A DNA stretch of 41,163 nucleotides from Deltaproteobacteria bacterium (lineage in GTDB: Bacteria > Bdellovibrionota_C > UBA2361 > JAFLCA01): positions 1 through 41,163 of the forward strand of contig JAFLCA010000009.1 of NCBI GenBank assembly GCA_017302875.1, read 5' to 3'. The notes beneath the pieces are model-generated. The model was not told where the DNA came from, ran no database searches, and saw only the letters and a program-made list of their open reading frames with translations. This document shows, one piece after another, positions 17,366 to 25,675 of the stretch; position 1 is the first letter of the stretch, and the number at the start of each line of letters is the position of its first letter. The position numbers and the translations under genes were made by a program.

Positions 17366-18058
17366 ATGATTCGCTTACGAGCAGCAGAAGATCGTGGAAA
17401 GTATCAAGGCGGAGGATTGACCAGCTACCATTCATTCTCCTTTGGTGAATACTACGATGAGGATTTCATGGGTTTTCGCTCTCTACGCGTGATCAACGAT
17501 GACATCATCGAGGGCGGAGTCGGCTTCCCCCCACATCCGCATCGCGACATGGAGATCGTGACCTACGTGACGGAGGGCACACTCGAGCATCAAGACAGTA
17601 TGGGCAATAAAGAAGCATTGCGCCCTGGAGAGATTCAACGCATGACCGCCGGAAAGGGAGTCACGCACAGTGAATACAACAAGTCGAAAGAGGAGACGCT
17701 GCGGCTATTGCAGATCTGGATAGTACCGGAACAGCGCGGTCTACCACCGGGATACGAGCAGCGCAGCATTGGAGCCCCGGCTGAAGGCTTCAAAAAATTA
17801 GCGGCGCGCTCGGATCCGGATAGTATCGTTCATATTCATCAAGATGCGACACTCTACGAGGGCACGTTCAAGCAGGGCGCGACTGCGGAGCTACCATTAC
17901 CGAAGAGTCGGTACGGCTATCTGCATGTGGTAAGCGGCGGCGTTAAAGTGGGCGATCTGACGGCAAAACCAGGCGATGCCTTTATGATCGCAAACGAGGA
18001 GCGCCCGCAATTGGCCTCGTTGGCAGACTCAAAGGTCCTATTCTTTGATCTGGCCTAG
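17366..18058 (+). CDS. Pirin-family bicupin protein (YhhW-like)
   Basis: The 230-residue product is a pirin, a two-cupin-domain protein of YhhW length. Some members are quercetin 2,3-dioxygenases; others act as redox-sensing cofactors. The N-terminal cupin contains the metal ligands in PPHPHRDMEIVTYV (about 51-64) and GVTHSEYN (about 98-105). The C-terminal cupin has HIHQDATLYEG and a degenerate core. ATG 17366 has an excellent ribosome binding site (TAAGGAGG, 17354-17361), pointing to strong expression once induced. It is divergent from an HxlR regulator, a common pairing for electrophile or quinone detoxification genes, and it ends in an intrinsic terminator. Confidence 0.93.
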   Translation: MIRLRAAEDRGKYQGGGLTSYHSFSFGEYYDEDFMGFRSLRVINDDIIEGGVGFPPHPHRDMEIVTYVTEGTLEHQDSMGNKEALRPGEIQRMTAGKGVTHSEYNKSKEETLRLLQIWIVPEQRGLPPGYEQRSIGAPAEGFKKLAARSDPDSIVHIHQDATLYEGTFKQGATAELPLPKSRYGYLHVVSGGVKVGDLTAKPGDAFMIANEERPQLASLADSKVLFFDLA

Positions 18059-18083
18059 TAGCGCCTCGCCTGCCCCGATGCAA

Positions 18084-18126
18084 CGGGGTCATCCCGGCCT
18101 AGCGTCCAGGATGACCCCGCCTTTTA
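18084..18126 (+). terminator. Intrinsic terminator of the pirin gene
   Basis: An 11-bp perfect stem pairs 18084-18094 with 18109-18119 around a 14-base loop and is followed by CCTTTTAGG. It begins 26 bases after the pirin stop codon. Confidence 0.8.
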
Positions 18127-18144
18127 GGGGATTCCGGCAGGAAA

Positions 18145-18173
18145 TTGAAGCCTCGCCGCGCCCATGCTATACG
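18145..18173 (+). promoter_or_regulatory. Promoter of purEK
   Basis: TTGAAG at 18145-18150 and TATACG at 18168-18173 have a 17-base spacer, with an extended -10 TGC just before the -10 hexamer. Transcription would start near 18180. This excludes the in-frame ATG at 18164 and supports ATG 18200 as the purE start. Confidence 0.65.
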
Positions 18174-18199
18174 TTCAATCTCATTACAACGTAGAATTC

Positions 18200-18742
18200 A
18201 TGGGCAAAATAAAGAAACCTAAGAAAACCTCCGCTCGTCGCGCAGCTCCCCTGGTCGGCATCATCATGGGCTCTCAATCGGACTGGGAGACTCTTCAGCA
18301 CTGCGTGGCCACGCTGGAAGACTTTGCCGTTCCGTACGAAGTTCGTGTCGTTTCGGCGCACCGGACTCCTGACCTCCTGTTCGAGTATGCAGGCTCGGCA
18401 GACACTCGCGGGTTGGAAGTTATCATCGCTGGAGCCGGCGGTGCCGCCCACCTGCCTGGGATGACCGCAGCCAAAACGACCCTCCCAGTTCTGGGGGTAC
18501 CGGTGGAGTCGAAGGCTCTCAAAGGACTCGACTCACTGCTTTCGATAGCGCAGATGCCGGCTGGTATTCCTGTCGGGACGCTTGCGATTGGCAAAGCCGG
18601 CGCAATCAACGCAGCGCTCTTAGCGATTTCGATCGTCGCGAACACGCATGCAGAATTTCGCGCACCCCTCGCTGAATTTAGAAAATTGCAAACCAAGAAA
18701 GTGCTCAGGAACCCCGATCCGCGTAAGACTTCTCGACGCTAA
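18200..18742 (+). CDS. purE: N5-carboxyaminoimidazole ribonucleotide mutase
   Basis: The product (180 residues) is a class I PurE, which converts N5-CAIR to CAIR in purine synthesis and works with PurK. After a short basic leader the protein shows [10 protein letters not shown] (phosphate loop), [10 protein letters not shown] (catalytic His), [12 protein letters not shown] and the [10 protein letters not shown] motif, all in the usual order. The start is set at ATG 18200 because a strong promoter overlaps the earlier ATG and because the length then fits the family better. No strong Shine-Dalgarno is seen. purK starts 6 bases after the stop, so the pair is an operon. Confidence in function is high; in the exact start moderate. 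Confidence 0.95.
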   Translation: MGKIKKPKKTSARRAAPLVGIIMGSQSDWETLQHCVATLEDFAVPYEVRVVSAHRTPDLLFEYAGSADTRGLEVIIAGAGGAAHLPGMTAAKTTLPVLGVPVESKALKGLDSLLSIAQMPAGIPVGTLAIGKAGAINAALLAISIVANTHAEFRAPLAEFRKLQTKKVLRNPDPRKTSRR

Positions 18743-18748
18743 TCATCT

Positions 18749-19852
18749 ATGCAACGTAAAGTCGGAATTCTCGGAGCTGGTCAACTTGGAAGAATGCTCG
18801 CCTTGGCGGGCTATCCCCTCGACCTGCATTTTCGATTTATCGATCCGACACCGTCCGCCCCCGCCGGTCAACTTTCGGAACAAATTGTTGCAAGCTTCGA
18901 AGATGATCAAGCGCTTGTCCGCTTTGCAGCAGGCCTCGATGTGGTGAGCTTTGAGTTCGAGAATGTTCCAGTCGCCGCTGTCCGCAAACTCGCGAAGCTT
19001 CTGCCGGTGCATCCAAACGCCGAAGCTTTGGAAACCGCGCAAGATCGCGTCAACGAGAAAAGTCTCTGTCTTAAACTTGGCATCGCCACCCCAGCTTTTG
19101 CCGCCGTCGAGTCTGAGCAACAACTTAAGTCAGCGCTGGGAGTAATCGGAACTCCCTCGATCCTTAAAACTCGCCGCCTTGGATATGACGGAAAGGGCCA
19201 GGCGATCCTCAAAGATCCGCAGGATGCCGCCAGTGCCTGGCAGTCCGTGGGGGGAGCACCCTCAGTACTCGAGTCCTTCGTGCACTTTGACCGTGAACTC
19301 TCGCTTATAGCCGCCCGATCCGAGTCGGGAGAGATCGCCTTTTATCCGCTCGTCGAGAACCATCATCGCCATGGTATTCTACGCAAATCAATCGCTCCCG
19401 CTCCACGAGTCTCCCCTGCCCTGCAGAAGAACGCGGAAGAAACCTCGCGTCGCATACTTGAGGAATTGAAGTACGTGGGCGTCCTAGCGATAGAGTTTTT
19501 CGAGAAAGACGGTAAGCTACTGTTCAACGAAATGGCACCACGGGTACACAACACCGGGCATTGGACTATCGAGGGAGCTGAAACCAGTCAGTTCGAGAAC
19601 CATCTGCGCGCCGTGACGGGAATGCCCATCGGTTCCACCAAACTGCGCGGATTCTCATGCATGCTAAACTTCATTGGTGCGCTGCCTGACACCACCCAGC
19701 TTTTGAAAATCCCAGGCTGCCATGTGCATCTGTATGGAAAGGAGCCGCGCCGAGGCCGAAAAATCGGGCACTGTACCTTGCTGGCCGATAGCCACCAGGA
19801 GCTTATGGAACGCGTTGCTCTGGCGGAAAAACTCGTACAAGATGACGGGTAG
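18749..19852 (+). CDS. purK: N5-carboxyaminoimidazole ribonucleotide synthase
   Basis: The 367-residue product is an ATP-grasp ligase that carboxylates AIR with bicarbonate and ATP to N5-CAIR, the substrate of PurE. The N-terminal preATP-grasp domain has GILGAGQLGRMLA (about 6-18), followed by FEFENVP. The ATP-grasp core has LKTRRLGYDGKGQ (about 139-151) and VLESFVHFDRELSLI. The Mg-binding FNEMAPRVHNTGHWTIEGA (about 275-293) is the PurK signature. The length matches the family. It is translated directly behind purE. No unusual residue is seen and no terminator is obvious after it. Confidence 0.96.
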   Translation: MQRKVGILGAGQLGRMLALAGYPLDLHFRFIDPTPSAPAGQLSEQIVASFEDDQALVRFAAGLDVVSFEFENVPVAAVRKLAKLLPVHPNAEALETAQDRVNEKSLCLKLGIATPAFAAVESEQQLKSALGVIGTPSILKTRRLGYDGKGQAILKDPQDAASAWQSVGGAPSVLESFVHFDRELSLIAARSESGEIAFYPLVENHHRHGILRKSIAPAPRVSPALQKNAEETSRRILEELKYVGVLAIEFFEKDGKLLFNEMAPRVHNTGHWTIEGAETSQFENHLRAVTGMPIGSTKLRGFSCMLNFIGALPDTTQLLKIPGCHVHLYGKEPRRGRKIGHCTLLADSHQELMERVALAEKLVQDDG

Positions 19853-19931
19853 CGCACAACCACACTCCGGATCCAATATATTGCGTTAGAGCACCTGCAG
19901 ATTTTAGGCGCGCAAACTCGTTCGATCGGGA

Positions 19932-19937
19932 TATACT
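19932..19937 (+). promoter_or_regulatory. -10 element (TATACT) for the pilin-like gene
   Basis: TATACT lies 27 bases before the ATG at 19965. No good -35 hexamer is visible at the usual spacing. Confidence 0.35.
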
Positions 19938-19964
19938 GGGCGCGCCTTCTTTAATTCGGATTTT

Positions 19965-20435
19965 ATGAAGCGAACATCCCTTTACTCACAAGAGCGAGCC
20001 TTCACCCTTATCGAATTGCTCACCATCATCGCGATTATCGGCGTACTTGCCGGGATGGCTATGCAGAGCTTTAAGCAGTATCGAGCCCGAGCAGCATACG
20101 CGGTTGCCGAACAGACCCTGAATGACGCGCGAATTGCCCTGGAAGCGGCACTCTCCGAAGCAGACGCTACCTACGCCTTCGATCTTAATAATGTGAGTCA
20201 GAGCTCTCCGGGGCCGATGGCAGACGCAAATGCGCGCACCTTGTTTCCCGGATTAAACTTGCCGAAGGACATCAAAATAACCGTCAACCATGACCAGGCC
20301 TGCCTTAGTGGCGCGTGCTTGGCCAGCTCGATTTCGGTACGCCACTGCGTGGGCGAAGAATATGTTACGTGGCAACGTTACGGTGACGGCATCGAAATCA
20401 AACTGGATCACGTTCTCGGCGGCGGCTGCGCTTAA
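19965..20435 (+). CDS. Type IV pilin-like protein with N-terminal methylation motif
   Basis: The 156-residue product has a short basic leader and then RAFTLIELLTIIAIIGVLAG, the class III signal of pilins and pseudopilins, with the conserved Glu at mature position 5. The residue before the cut site is Ala rather than the usual Gly, which some prepilin peptidases accept. The helix runs on to SFKQYRARAAYAVAEQTL. The globular domain has four cysteines (two near CLSGACL, one in RHCVGEE, one in GGGCA) that could make two disulfides. It is encoded alone, about 14 kb from the PilB/GspE-like ATPase, so it may be a minor pilin or pseudopilin of that machine. Whether it forms a pilus is unknown. Confidence 0.85.
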   Translation: MKRTSLYSQERAFTLIELLTIIAIIGVLAGMAMQSFKQYRARAAYAVAEQTLNDARIALEAALSEADATYAFDLNNVSQSSPGPMADANARTLFPGLNLPKDIKITVNHDQACLSGACLASSISVRHCVGEEYVTWQRYGDGIEIKLDHVLGGGCA

Positions 20436-20470
20436 TCCCCGCGCGCGCCCTGCCGCAATCTACAAAGTTC

Positions 20471-21814
20471 TCAGTCTGTGCGTTCCGACGGATGCGGAAT
20501 CACGTAACTCTTGTAGCAACCCGCCACGAGACGCGCACGTACCGTCACATTCTCCGGATATTTTCCACCCGGCTTTCGGAACATCGCAAACGTGCGCGCA
20601 TTCGGATTAGAAGCGTCGTAGCTAAGGGCTGCGCTCTCGATAATCGCTTGCGTACTCGGGTGAATCAGCACCACCTGCGTGATTTTGCCGGTCCAAATCT
20701 GAGGAAAGAGTACTCGCAGAAGGCCTGAGTTCTCTCCCTTCGGCTTCCACAGAAAACGATCCGTACCGTCATTGGGACTAAGCGTTTCATCCTCACAAGA
20801 CGGCTCCACGGGGTTACTATCAAATGAGTTGATATTTATATCATCGATGGGAATTCCCGTTGGAAGGGCTACCGAGCTTTGAGCTTCCGTGATCGGATTA
20901 TAGAAAAGGAAACTGTTATCGGATTGCTGAATCGCAAGCTCTTCCCCAGGAGCGGTTAAGAAATTGCCTACAATCAACTCCCCTTCGCCCGGCAATGTCA
21001 CCTGGCGCTTCACTCGTCCGCGCATATCGACGAACGTAACAAGTGTCGATCCCGCGCTGCGCTCCGCAAGGGCCAGAAGATCCGGGCGCTTCTTCTTTTG
21101 GCGAATGGGAAGTGGGCGAATATTTGCGTAGGAAAAGCCCGTCACTCGAAACTCTCGCGACTTGCCGTCCAAGGGATTTTTTAACTGCACGAGCGAGCCC
21201 GGACCGCTGGGATTTGCGCTGAGCACTGCAAGCCAGTCGTTCTGTCCCAGCACGTTCACGTAGAAAAAAGATCCGCCGACTTTTCCAAAATTCACTTTAA
21301 TAGCCTTGGCCTTCGATCGGGGACCACCTGCGGCATCCCTGAAGAAATCCGGACGGATTTGCCAACGATAGGTAGTCTCCGCCTCCAATGGTTTCTTCAC
21401 GAACGCAGCATCGGCATAACCGTTGCCATTGAAATCGCCACCAGAAATCAAGCTGTCCTTCGTTCCCCCCAGTTCACGGCTCACCGCCGCACCGGTTTCT
21501 GGAATTACCGTCCACAACGCCGCCTCGGCTCCGAGACTAATAAAGCCGCGCTGCGCGATCGTTGTTGAGGCCCAATTGGCGATCGCTAAATGATTGCCTG
21601 CGACACCTGCCGTTATCGACATTTGCGGAATCGCGACGCCTGATGCGGTATAGGCAGACCAGGCCAGAGAGTCGTCGCCCTGAATTGAGATCAGCATAAT
21701 ATCGGAGTAGCCGTCCGAGCTGTAATCCGAGCCCTTTACTGCCTGAGCAGCAGCGTCTGCCACAATCGAGAGAATTGCGGTTGCTGCGAGGACGGCCAAA
21801 ACCCTTATTTTCAT
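20471..21814 (-). CDS. Secreted protein with FG-GAP-like repeats
   Basis: The 447-residue product starts at ATG 21814, preceded by GGGAAGGGTGAC, and has a signal peptide ending near DAAAQA (residue 24). FG-GAP/VCBS-like blades can be seen as DYSSDGYSDIMLIS near 30 and GGDFNGNGYADAAFV near 125; both have Asp/Asn-Gly calcium-type loops. Further weaker strands follow (RPDLLALAER, LIVGNFLTAPGEELAI), consistent with a beta-propeller. A beta domain with two cysteines ends the protein. The function is unknown; these propellers usually bind other proteins or sugars outside the cell. It is convergent with the pilin-like gene with 35 bases between stops. Confidence 0.75.
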   Translation of the reverse strand: MKIRVLAVLAATAILSIVADAAAQAVKGSDYSSDGYSDIMLISIQGDDSLAWSAYTASGVAIPQMSITAGVAGNHLAIANWASTTIAQRGFISLGAEAALWTVIPETGAAVSRELGGTKDSLISGGDFNGNGYADAAFVKKPLEAETTYRWQIRPDFFRDAAGGPRSKAKAIKVNFGKVGGSFFYVNVLGQNDWLAVLSANPSGPGSLVQLKNPLDGKSREFRVTGFSYANIRPLPIRQKKKRPDLLALAERSAGSTLVTFVDMRGRVKRQVTLPGEGELIVGNFLTAPGEELAIQQSDNSFLFYNPITEAQSSVALPTGIPIDDININSFDSNPVEPSCEDETLSPNDGTDRFLWKPKGENSGLLRVLFPQIWTGKITQVVLIHPSTQAIIESAALSYDASNPNARTFAMFRKPGGKYPENVTVRARLVAGCYKSYVIPHPSERTD

Positions 21815-22108
21815 GTCACCCTTCCCTAAAAATCGGCGCAAATACTTCGCATTTCAGTATCGGCTATTCGTCGCAGAAGGACGAGCACCTCAATGCGCTT
21901 AGCCGTACGGTAAACTCGAATTGCAAACTTTCGACCAGCGCGGCAAGTATCAGCAATTACGGGATAAACCTGCCAATTTTCAGGTGCTTACGTGCCCTGC
22001 AGCGCCCCTTTCTTGAGCATTTTTCTCATTATCAGCTGCCGTAGAGCCGAAGAGATGTCAGTATTGTGAACTGAATTACACATCGCCTTCATACTTTTGC
22101 AGCTTGTC
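21815..22108. other. Spacer between divergent FG-GAP and glycosyltransferase genes
   Basis: About 290 bases without a supported gene. Both flanking genes start here, so it must contain two promoters, but I see no convincing hexamer pair. An open frame at 21849-22044 lacks a good start and does not look like a protein. Confidence 0.4.
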
Positions 22109-22816
22109 ATGCTCTCCGTACTAATACCCGTCTACAACGAAGAAGAGCTCCTTGAGAGTACCGTAGGTAAGGTTCACAGCTACCTTGAGCAGCGTGCGAT
22201 TGAGCATGAAATTGTAGTTACCAGCAATGGTTCAAGCGACCGAACCGTACCTATCGGCGAGAACCTTCAAAAGACTCACGCCTGGTTTCGATTCTTCAGC
22301 ATTCCAGAAAAATCCGTCGGAAAGGCCTTCCGCCTGGGCGTAGAGAACTCCAGAGGAGATTACCTTGTCTGCCTCGATGCCGACCTCTCAAGCGAACTTG
22401 TCTTTTTGGAGTATGCCGCAGAACTTCTGCGACACGCTGATATGCTGGTCGGCTCAAAAACAATGGGCGAACAAAGAAGAAGCCCGCTGCGTGTTATCGG
22501 CAGTCAGTTTTATATTCTGATAACACTGCTGCTCTTCGATTTGACGATTTCCGATTATTCTATGGGCGCAAAGGCCTTTCGACGCTCAGCCATCCTCCCC
22601 GCACTCCCGCATTTGGATTCCTGGACGGGATACATCTTCGAGTTGTGCCTATATCTCAAGCGCGAACAGAAAAAAATTTTGCAGATCGGAATCGATTGCG
22701 TAGATAGACGCAAAAGCCGCTTCAGTCTCCTACATGAAGGTATCTACCGTTACGCCCACCTATTCCGTTGCTGGCGCGCTAGTAAAAACAAGAACTCCTG
22801 GCTCTATCGCGGGTAA
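22109..22816 (+). CDS. Family 2 glycosyltransferase
   Basis: The 235-residue product is a GT-A-fold glycosyltransferase. It begins with LSVLIPVYNEEELL, then EIVVTSNGSSDRT, GKAFRLGVENSRGDYLVCLDADLS (metal-binding DAD near residue 92) and a region SDYSMGAKAFRR that fits the acceptor side. The sequence is like polyprenyl-phosphate sugar transferases but has no C-terminal membrane domain; one internal hydrophobic stretch (FYILITLLLFDL) may touch the membrane. The start is set at ATG 22109, directly before the first strand; no strong ribosome binding site supports it. It is a single gene with no sugar-biosynthesis neighbours, so donor and product are unknown. Confidence 0.85.
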   Translation: MLSVLIPVYNEEELLESTVGKVHSYLEQRAIEHEIVVTSNGSSDRTVPIGENLQKTHAWFRFFSIPEKSVGKAFRLGVENSRGDYLVCLDADLSSELVFLEYAAELLRHADMLVGSKTMGEQRRSPLRVIGSQFYILITLLLFDLTISDYSMGAKAFRRSAILPALPHLDSWTGYIFELCLYLKREQKKILQIGIDCVDRRKSRFSLLHEGIYRYAHLFRCWRASKNKNSWLYRG

Positions 22817-23079
22817 TTGCTGTTTTGAGTACCTGGCTACGAAATTCACCTGCCGCCCCTGGCATGGCTCTTGCTTATTCTACTCGGCAAGGGATACGCG
22901 ACGCATTAAGATACGTCCGATTCACCAGTAAATTTAAAACGTTAGCAAGGGTCGTTATGGCACAGAAAGTAGCAATATCAGGATGCAGATTGTTCGGCAG
23001 ATATCTTCCGGCGGTGTCTTGGGCCAGCCTCGTTGTCGCTTACGCGGTGATCTAAGAAACCTAGCCGCGACGGTCTGCT
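22817..23079. other. Spacer after the glycosyltransferase gene
   Basis: About 260 bases with no supported gene. A 32-residue frame starting at ATG 22957, with AAGGG upstream and a hydrophobic end, could be a tiny membrane peptide, but nothing else supports it. Confidence 0.4.
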
Positions 23080-23469
23080 TTAGGTGTACTCAGTGGTGTT
23101 TTTGAGCTGCTGGGTGGTCTTAAAGCAGTCCTTGGCTATGTTCTCGGTTGCGGCCAGCGCATACTCAGTCCGCAGTTTCCCCAGCCCCTCCTCTCCCAGA
23201 TCTTCAACAACCAGCGCCAAAGACTTCGCGAAAGCCTGCGCGAATACCAGTAGAGAATCGAGCTGCACCTTCTCATCGCCCAGCATGTTTAGAACAAAGG
23301 AAGTGATGAACTCGATGCGCTTCTGGTAAGGCTCCCATTTCTGCACTCCATGCACGTCCAGCTCCGCCGGTGTGCGCTGCATCTCACGAGCGACCTGCTT
23401 ATCAATTGCGCTCATCGCGCGCAGGATGCCTTCTTCCATGGGAGATAGCTTAACTTCCTCTTCGGCCAT
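23080..23469 (-). CDS. Small acidic helical protein of unknown function
   Basis: The 129-residue product is mostly predicted helix, with alternating acidic and hydrophobic residues and no signal peptide, so it should be cytoplasmic. It starts with MAEEEVKLSPMEEG and ends at NTTEYT. I recognise no family and see only one Cys, so it is not an Fe-S protein by inspection. ATG 23469 has GAGGA 6 bases upstream. It lies 64 bases downstream of sufD on the same strand, with a 6-bp hairpin (CTCGCC-TAA-GGCGAG, 23485-23499) in between that lacks a T run. It may therefore be read with the suf genes, but a role in Fe-S assembly is not shown. Confidence 0.7.
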   Translation of the reverse strand: MAEEEVKLSPMEEGILRAMSAIDKQVAREMQRTPAELDVHGVQKWEPYQKRIEFITSFVLNMLGDEKVQLDSLLVFAQAFAKSLALVVEDLGEEGLGKLRTEYALAATENIAKDCFKTTQQLKNTTEYT

Positions 23470-23533
23470 ACAAATCCTCGTTCGCTCGCCTAAGGCGAGA
23501 GCTGTATATAAAAACGTTTAATGAGGGAGAAGA

Positions 23534-24889
23534 CTACAACAAGCCAATACTAGCAAGCTTCTCAGTCAGCACTTCTTCGAGGTGCACCTTGAGCGCGGCA
23601 GGACGAACCCCCGAAATGACATCACTCGCAAACGCGTGGATAAGCATATCACGGGCATCTTTTTTGGGAACGCCTCGTGAACGCAAGTAGAACAGCGCGT
23701 GTTCATCGAGCTGACCGACCGTAGCTCCATGAGTACATTTGACGTCATCAGCCCAAATCTTTAACTGCGGCTTGGACTCGATGGTAGCAGTTGAAGAAAG
23801 GAGCAGGCTTTGGTTTGTCTGCAAGGCATTGGTCTTCTGAGCGTCTGGGCGCACGATAATCGTCCCCGAAAACACTCCAGCCGACTTGTCGGCATAGATG
23901 CCTTTATAAAGTTCATGACTTTCGCAATTCGGCTCGGCATGATCGATAACCGTATGATTGTCGGTGTGTTGCTCTGCGCGCAGCACCGACAGGCCGTTCA
24001 ATACACAAACCCCACCCTTTCCATTCAACACCGGGCTCACTTCATTGCGAACCAAGGCTCCACCAAACGCAAAAGAATGGGTGCGGAAATGCGCATCACG
24101 TGCCACAGAAGCCCAAATCGACCCCACATGGAAAGCTTGCTCGCCCTCAATCTGAAGCTTGTAATGATCGACGCTTGCGCCAGCCCCCAACACTATCTCG
24201 CCAACGTGGCTGACAAGGTAAGGAGTTTCACCCGCCGACAAAAAACTTTCGATAAGCGTGACCCTGCTGTTCTCCCCAGCCACGACGAGAAGGCGCGGCT
24301 GCGACATAGACGGGGATTTACCCGCTCCGCCTACAAAGACCAGTTGGATGGGCTCGGCAATCTGGGCATCCTTAGCAACTTGGACCACTGCGCCATCGCG
24401 CAAAAAAGCGGTATTGAGCGCCACGAAGGGATGCTCGCGTGAGGAGGCAACACTTCCCAAGGAGTCCAAAACTTGATCCGCCAATTGACCGTCAGCAAAG
24501 GTCGGCTTCAATACTTCAGCTAAGGTATGAATTCTCAATCCAGCCTGTTCAGGAAGCGCGCTGGAATACTCCTTACGAAACATGCCTTCAACAAACACCA
24601 ACGTCGTTGCGCTGAGATGGCGCGGAATTCTGGCCAAGGTCTGCTCCGAAAGCTGCGCAGGAGTTTCGTGCGGCTGCGCAATCGAGAAAGAACTACGCGC
24701 GATCGGCGCCAGGTTGGTATACTTCCAATCTTCGTTCTGCGTCGTCGGAAAACCTAGACGCGAGAAGTTCGAGTAGGCAGCGCTGCGAATTGTGTGCAGA
24801 GGACTATGCGCGTCGCCATTAAGCGATCGCTCGAACGCCAAAAAATTCTGTGTAACCCACTCGGGCTCAATGCTTTGTAACTGATTCAT
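23534..24889 (-). CDS. sufD: Fe-S assembly scaffold component SufD
   Basis: The 451-residue protein is SufD, partner of SufB in the SufBC2D complex that builds Fe-S clusters. The N-terminal helical region contains NEDWKYTNLAPI (about 55-66), typical of the family. The middle is a right-handed beta-helix with repeated hydrophobic strands. The C-terminal conserved block is DDVKCTHGATVGQLDEHALFYLRSRG (near 383-408), which includes the His used at the SufB-SufD interface, followed by a helical end. ATG 24889 follows GAGGA. It is the third gene of sufBCD, 19 bases after sufC. The fused SufS or SufA seen in some operons is absent. Confidence 0.96.
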   Translation of the reverse strand: MNQLQSIEPEWVTQNFLAFERSLNGDAHSPLHTIRSAAYSNFSRLGFPTTQNEDWKYTNLAPIARSSFSIAQPHETPAQLSEQTLARIPRHLSATTLVFVEGMFRKEYSSALPEQAGLRIHTLAEVLKPTFADGQLADQVLDSLGSVASSREHPFVALNTAFLRDGAVVQVAKDAQIAEPIQLVFVGGAGKSPSMSQPRLLVVAGENSRVTLIESFLSAGETPYLVSHVGEIVLGAGASVDHYKLQIEGEQAFHVGSIWASVARDAHFRTHSFAFGGALVRNEVSPVLNGKGGVCVLNGLSVLRAEQHTDNHTVIDHAEPNCESHELYKGIYADKSAGVFSGTIIVRPDAQKTNALQTNQSLLLSSTATIESKPQLKIWADDVKCTHGATVGQLDEHALFYLRSRGVPKKDARDMLIHAFASDVISGVRPAALKVHLEEVLTEKLASIGLL

Positions 24890-24908
24890 GTATCCTCAGA
24901 CGTGCGCT

Positions 24909-25670
24909 TTAGGCTCCAGCGGCGTTCGATCCCGGCTTTACCCAGTTATAACCCTTCTCTTCAAGTTCCAAGGCGAGCTCTTTGCCGCCTGACTTCACGA
25001 TTTTGCCATCAAGCAAAACATGCACGAAATCAGGAACGATATAATTCAAGAGACGCTGATAGTGCGTAATAACGATGAACGACTTATCAGGGCCGCGCAA
25101 TTTATTGACACCATTTGCCACGATCTGCAACGCGTCGATGTCGAGACCAGAGTCCGTCTCATCGAGAATTGCGAGCTTAGGATCGAGAACAGCCATCTGG
25201 AAAATCTCATTACGCTTCTTCTCACCGCCGGAGAAGCCTTCATTGACCGGGCGCTTCAGAAGCTCATCATCGAGCTCGACCAGTTTAGCCTTCTCTTTAA
25301 CGAGAGCAGCGAAGTCCCTGACACTCATGGCATCCTGCCCCCGGTACTTGCGAATCGCATTGTACGCCGTGCGCAGGAAATAGGTGCCAAGCACGCCCGG
25401 CAATTCAACCGGATACTGGAACGCCATGAAGATTCCCTCTGCGGCGCGTTCTTCAGGATCGAGCTCAAACAAATCTTTCCCGTTGAAGGTGGCAGATCCG
25501 CCGGTAACCTCGTAACCGTCCTTGCCGCTTAGCACATTCGCCAAGGTGCTCTTTCCCGAGCCGTTCGCGCCCATAATCGCGTGAACCTCTCCCGGACGAA
25601 CCGTCAGGTTTAAACCCTTCAAAATCTCTTTCGTTTCAACGCGTGCGCGTAAATCTTTTATCTCTAACAT
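24909..25670 (-). CDS. sufC: Fe-S assembly ATPase SufC
   Basis: The 253-residue product is the ABC-type ATPase of the SufBCD complex. Walker A is GANGSGKST (about 34-42), the Q-loop is MAFQYPVELPGV, the signature is FSGGEKKRNEI (about 146-156) and Walker B is LAILDETDSGLD with the characteristic SufC Asp/Ser pattern; VITHYQRLL contains the switch His. All catalytic residues are present. The gene starts 5 bases after the sufB stop, so the two are translationally linked. Its energy is used to remodel SufB and SufD during cluster assembly. Confidence 0.97.
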   Translation of the reverse strand: MLEIKDLRARVETKEILKGLNLTVRPGEVHAIMGANGSGKSTLANVLSGKDGYEVTGGSATFNGKDLFELDPEERAAEGIFMAFQYPVELPGVLGTYFLRTAYNAIRKYRGQDAMSVRDFAALVKEKAKLVELDDELLKRPVNEGFSGGEKKRNEIFQMAVLDPKLAILDETDSGLDIDALQIVANGVNKLRGPDKSFIVITHYQRLLNYIVPDFVHVLLDGKIVKSGGKELALELEEKGYNWVKPGSNAAGA

Positions 25671-25675
25671 ACGTT

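Noticed and set aside
22957..23055. 32-residue peptide with AAGGG upstream
   Set aside because: Too short and without homology that I can see; possible but unsupported.
25020..25532. 170-residue plus-strand frame inside sufC
   Set aside because: It is the antisense shadow of a certain SufC gene.
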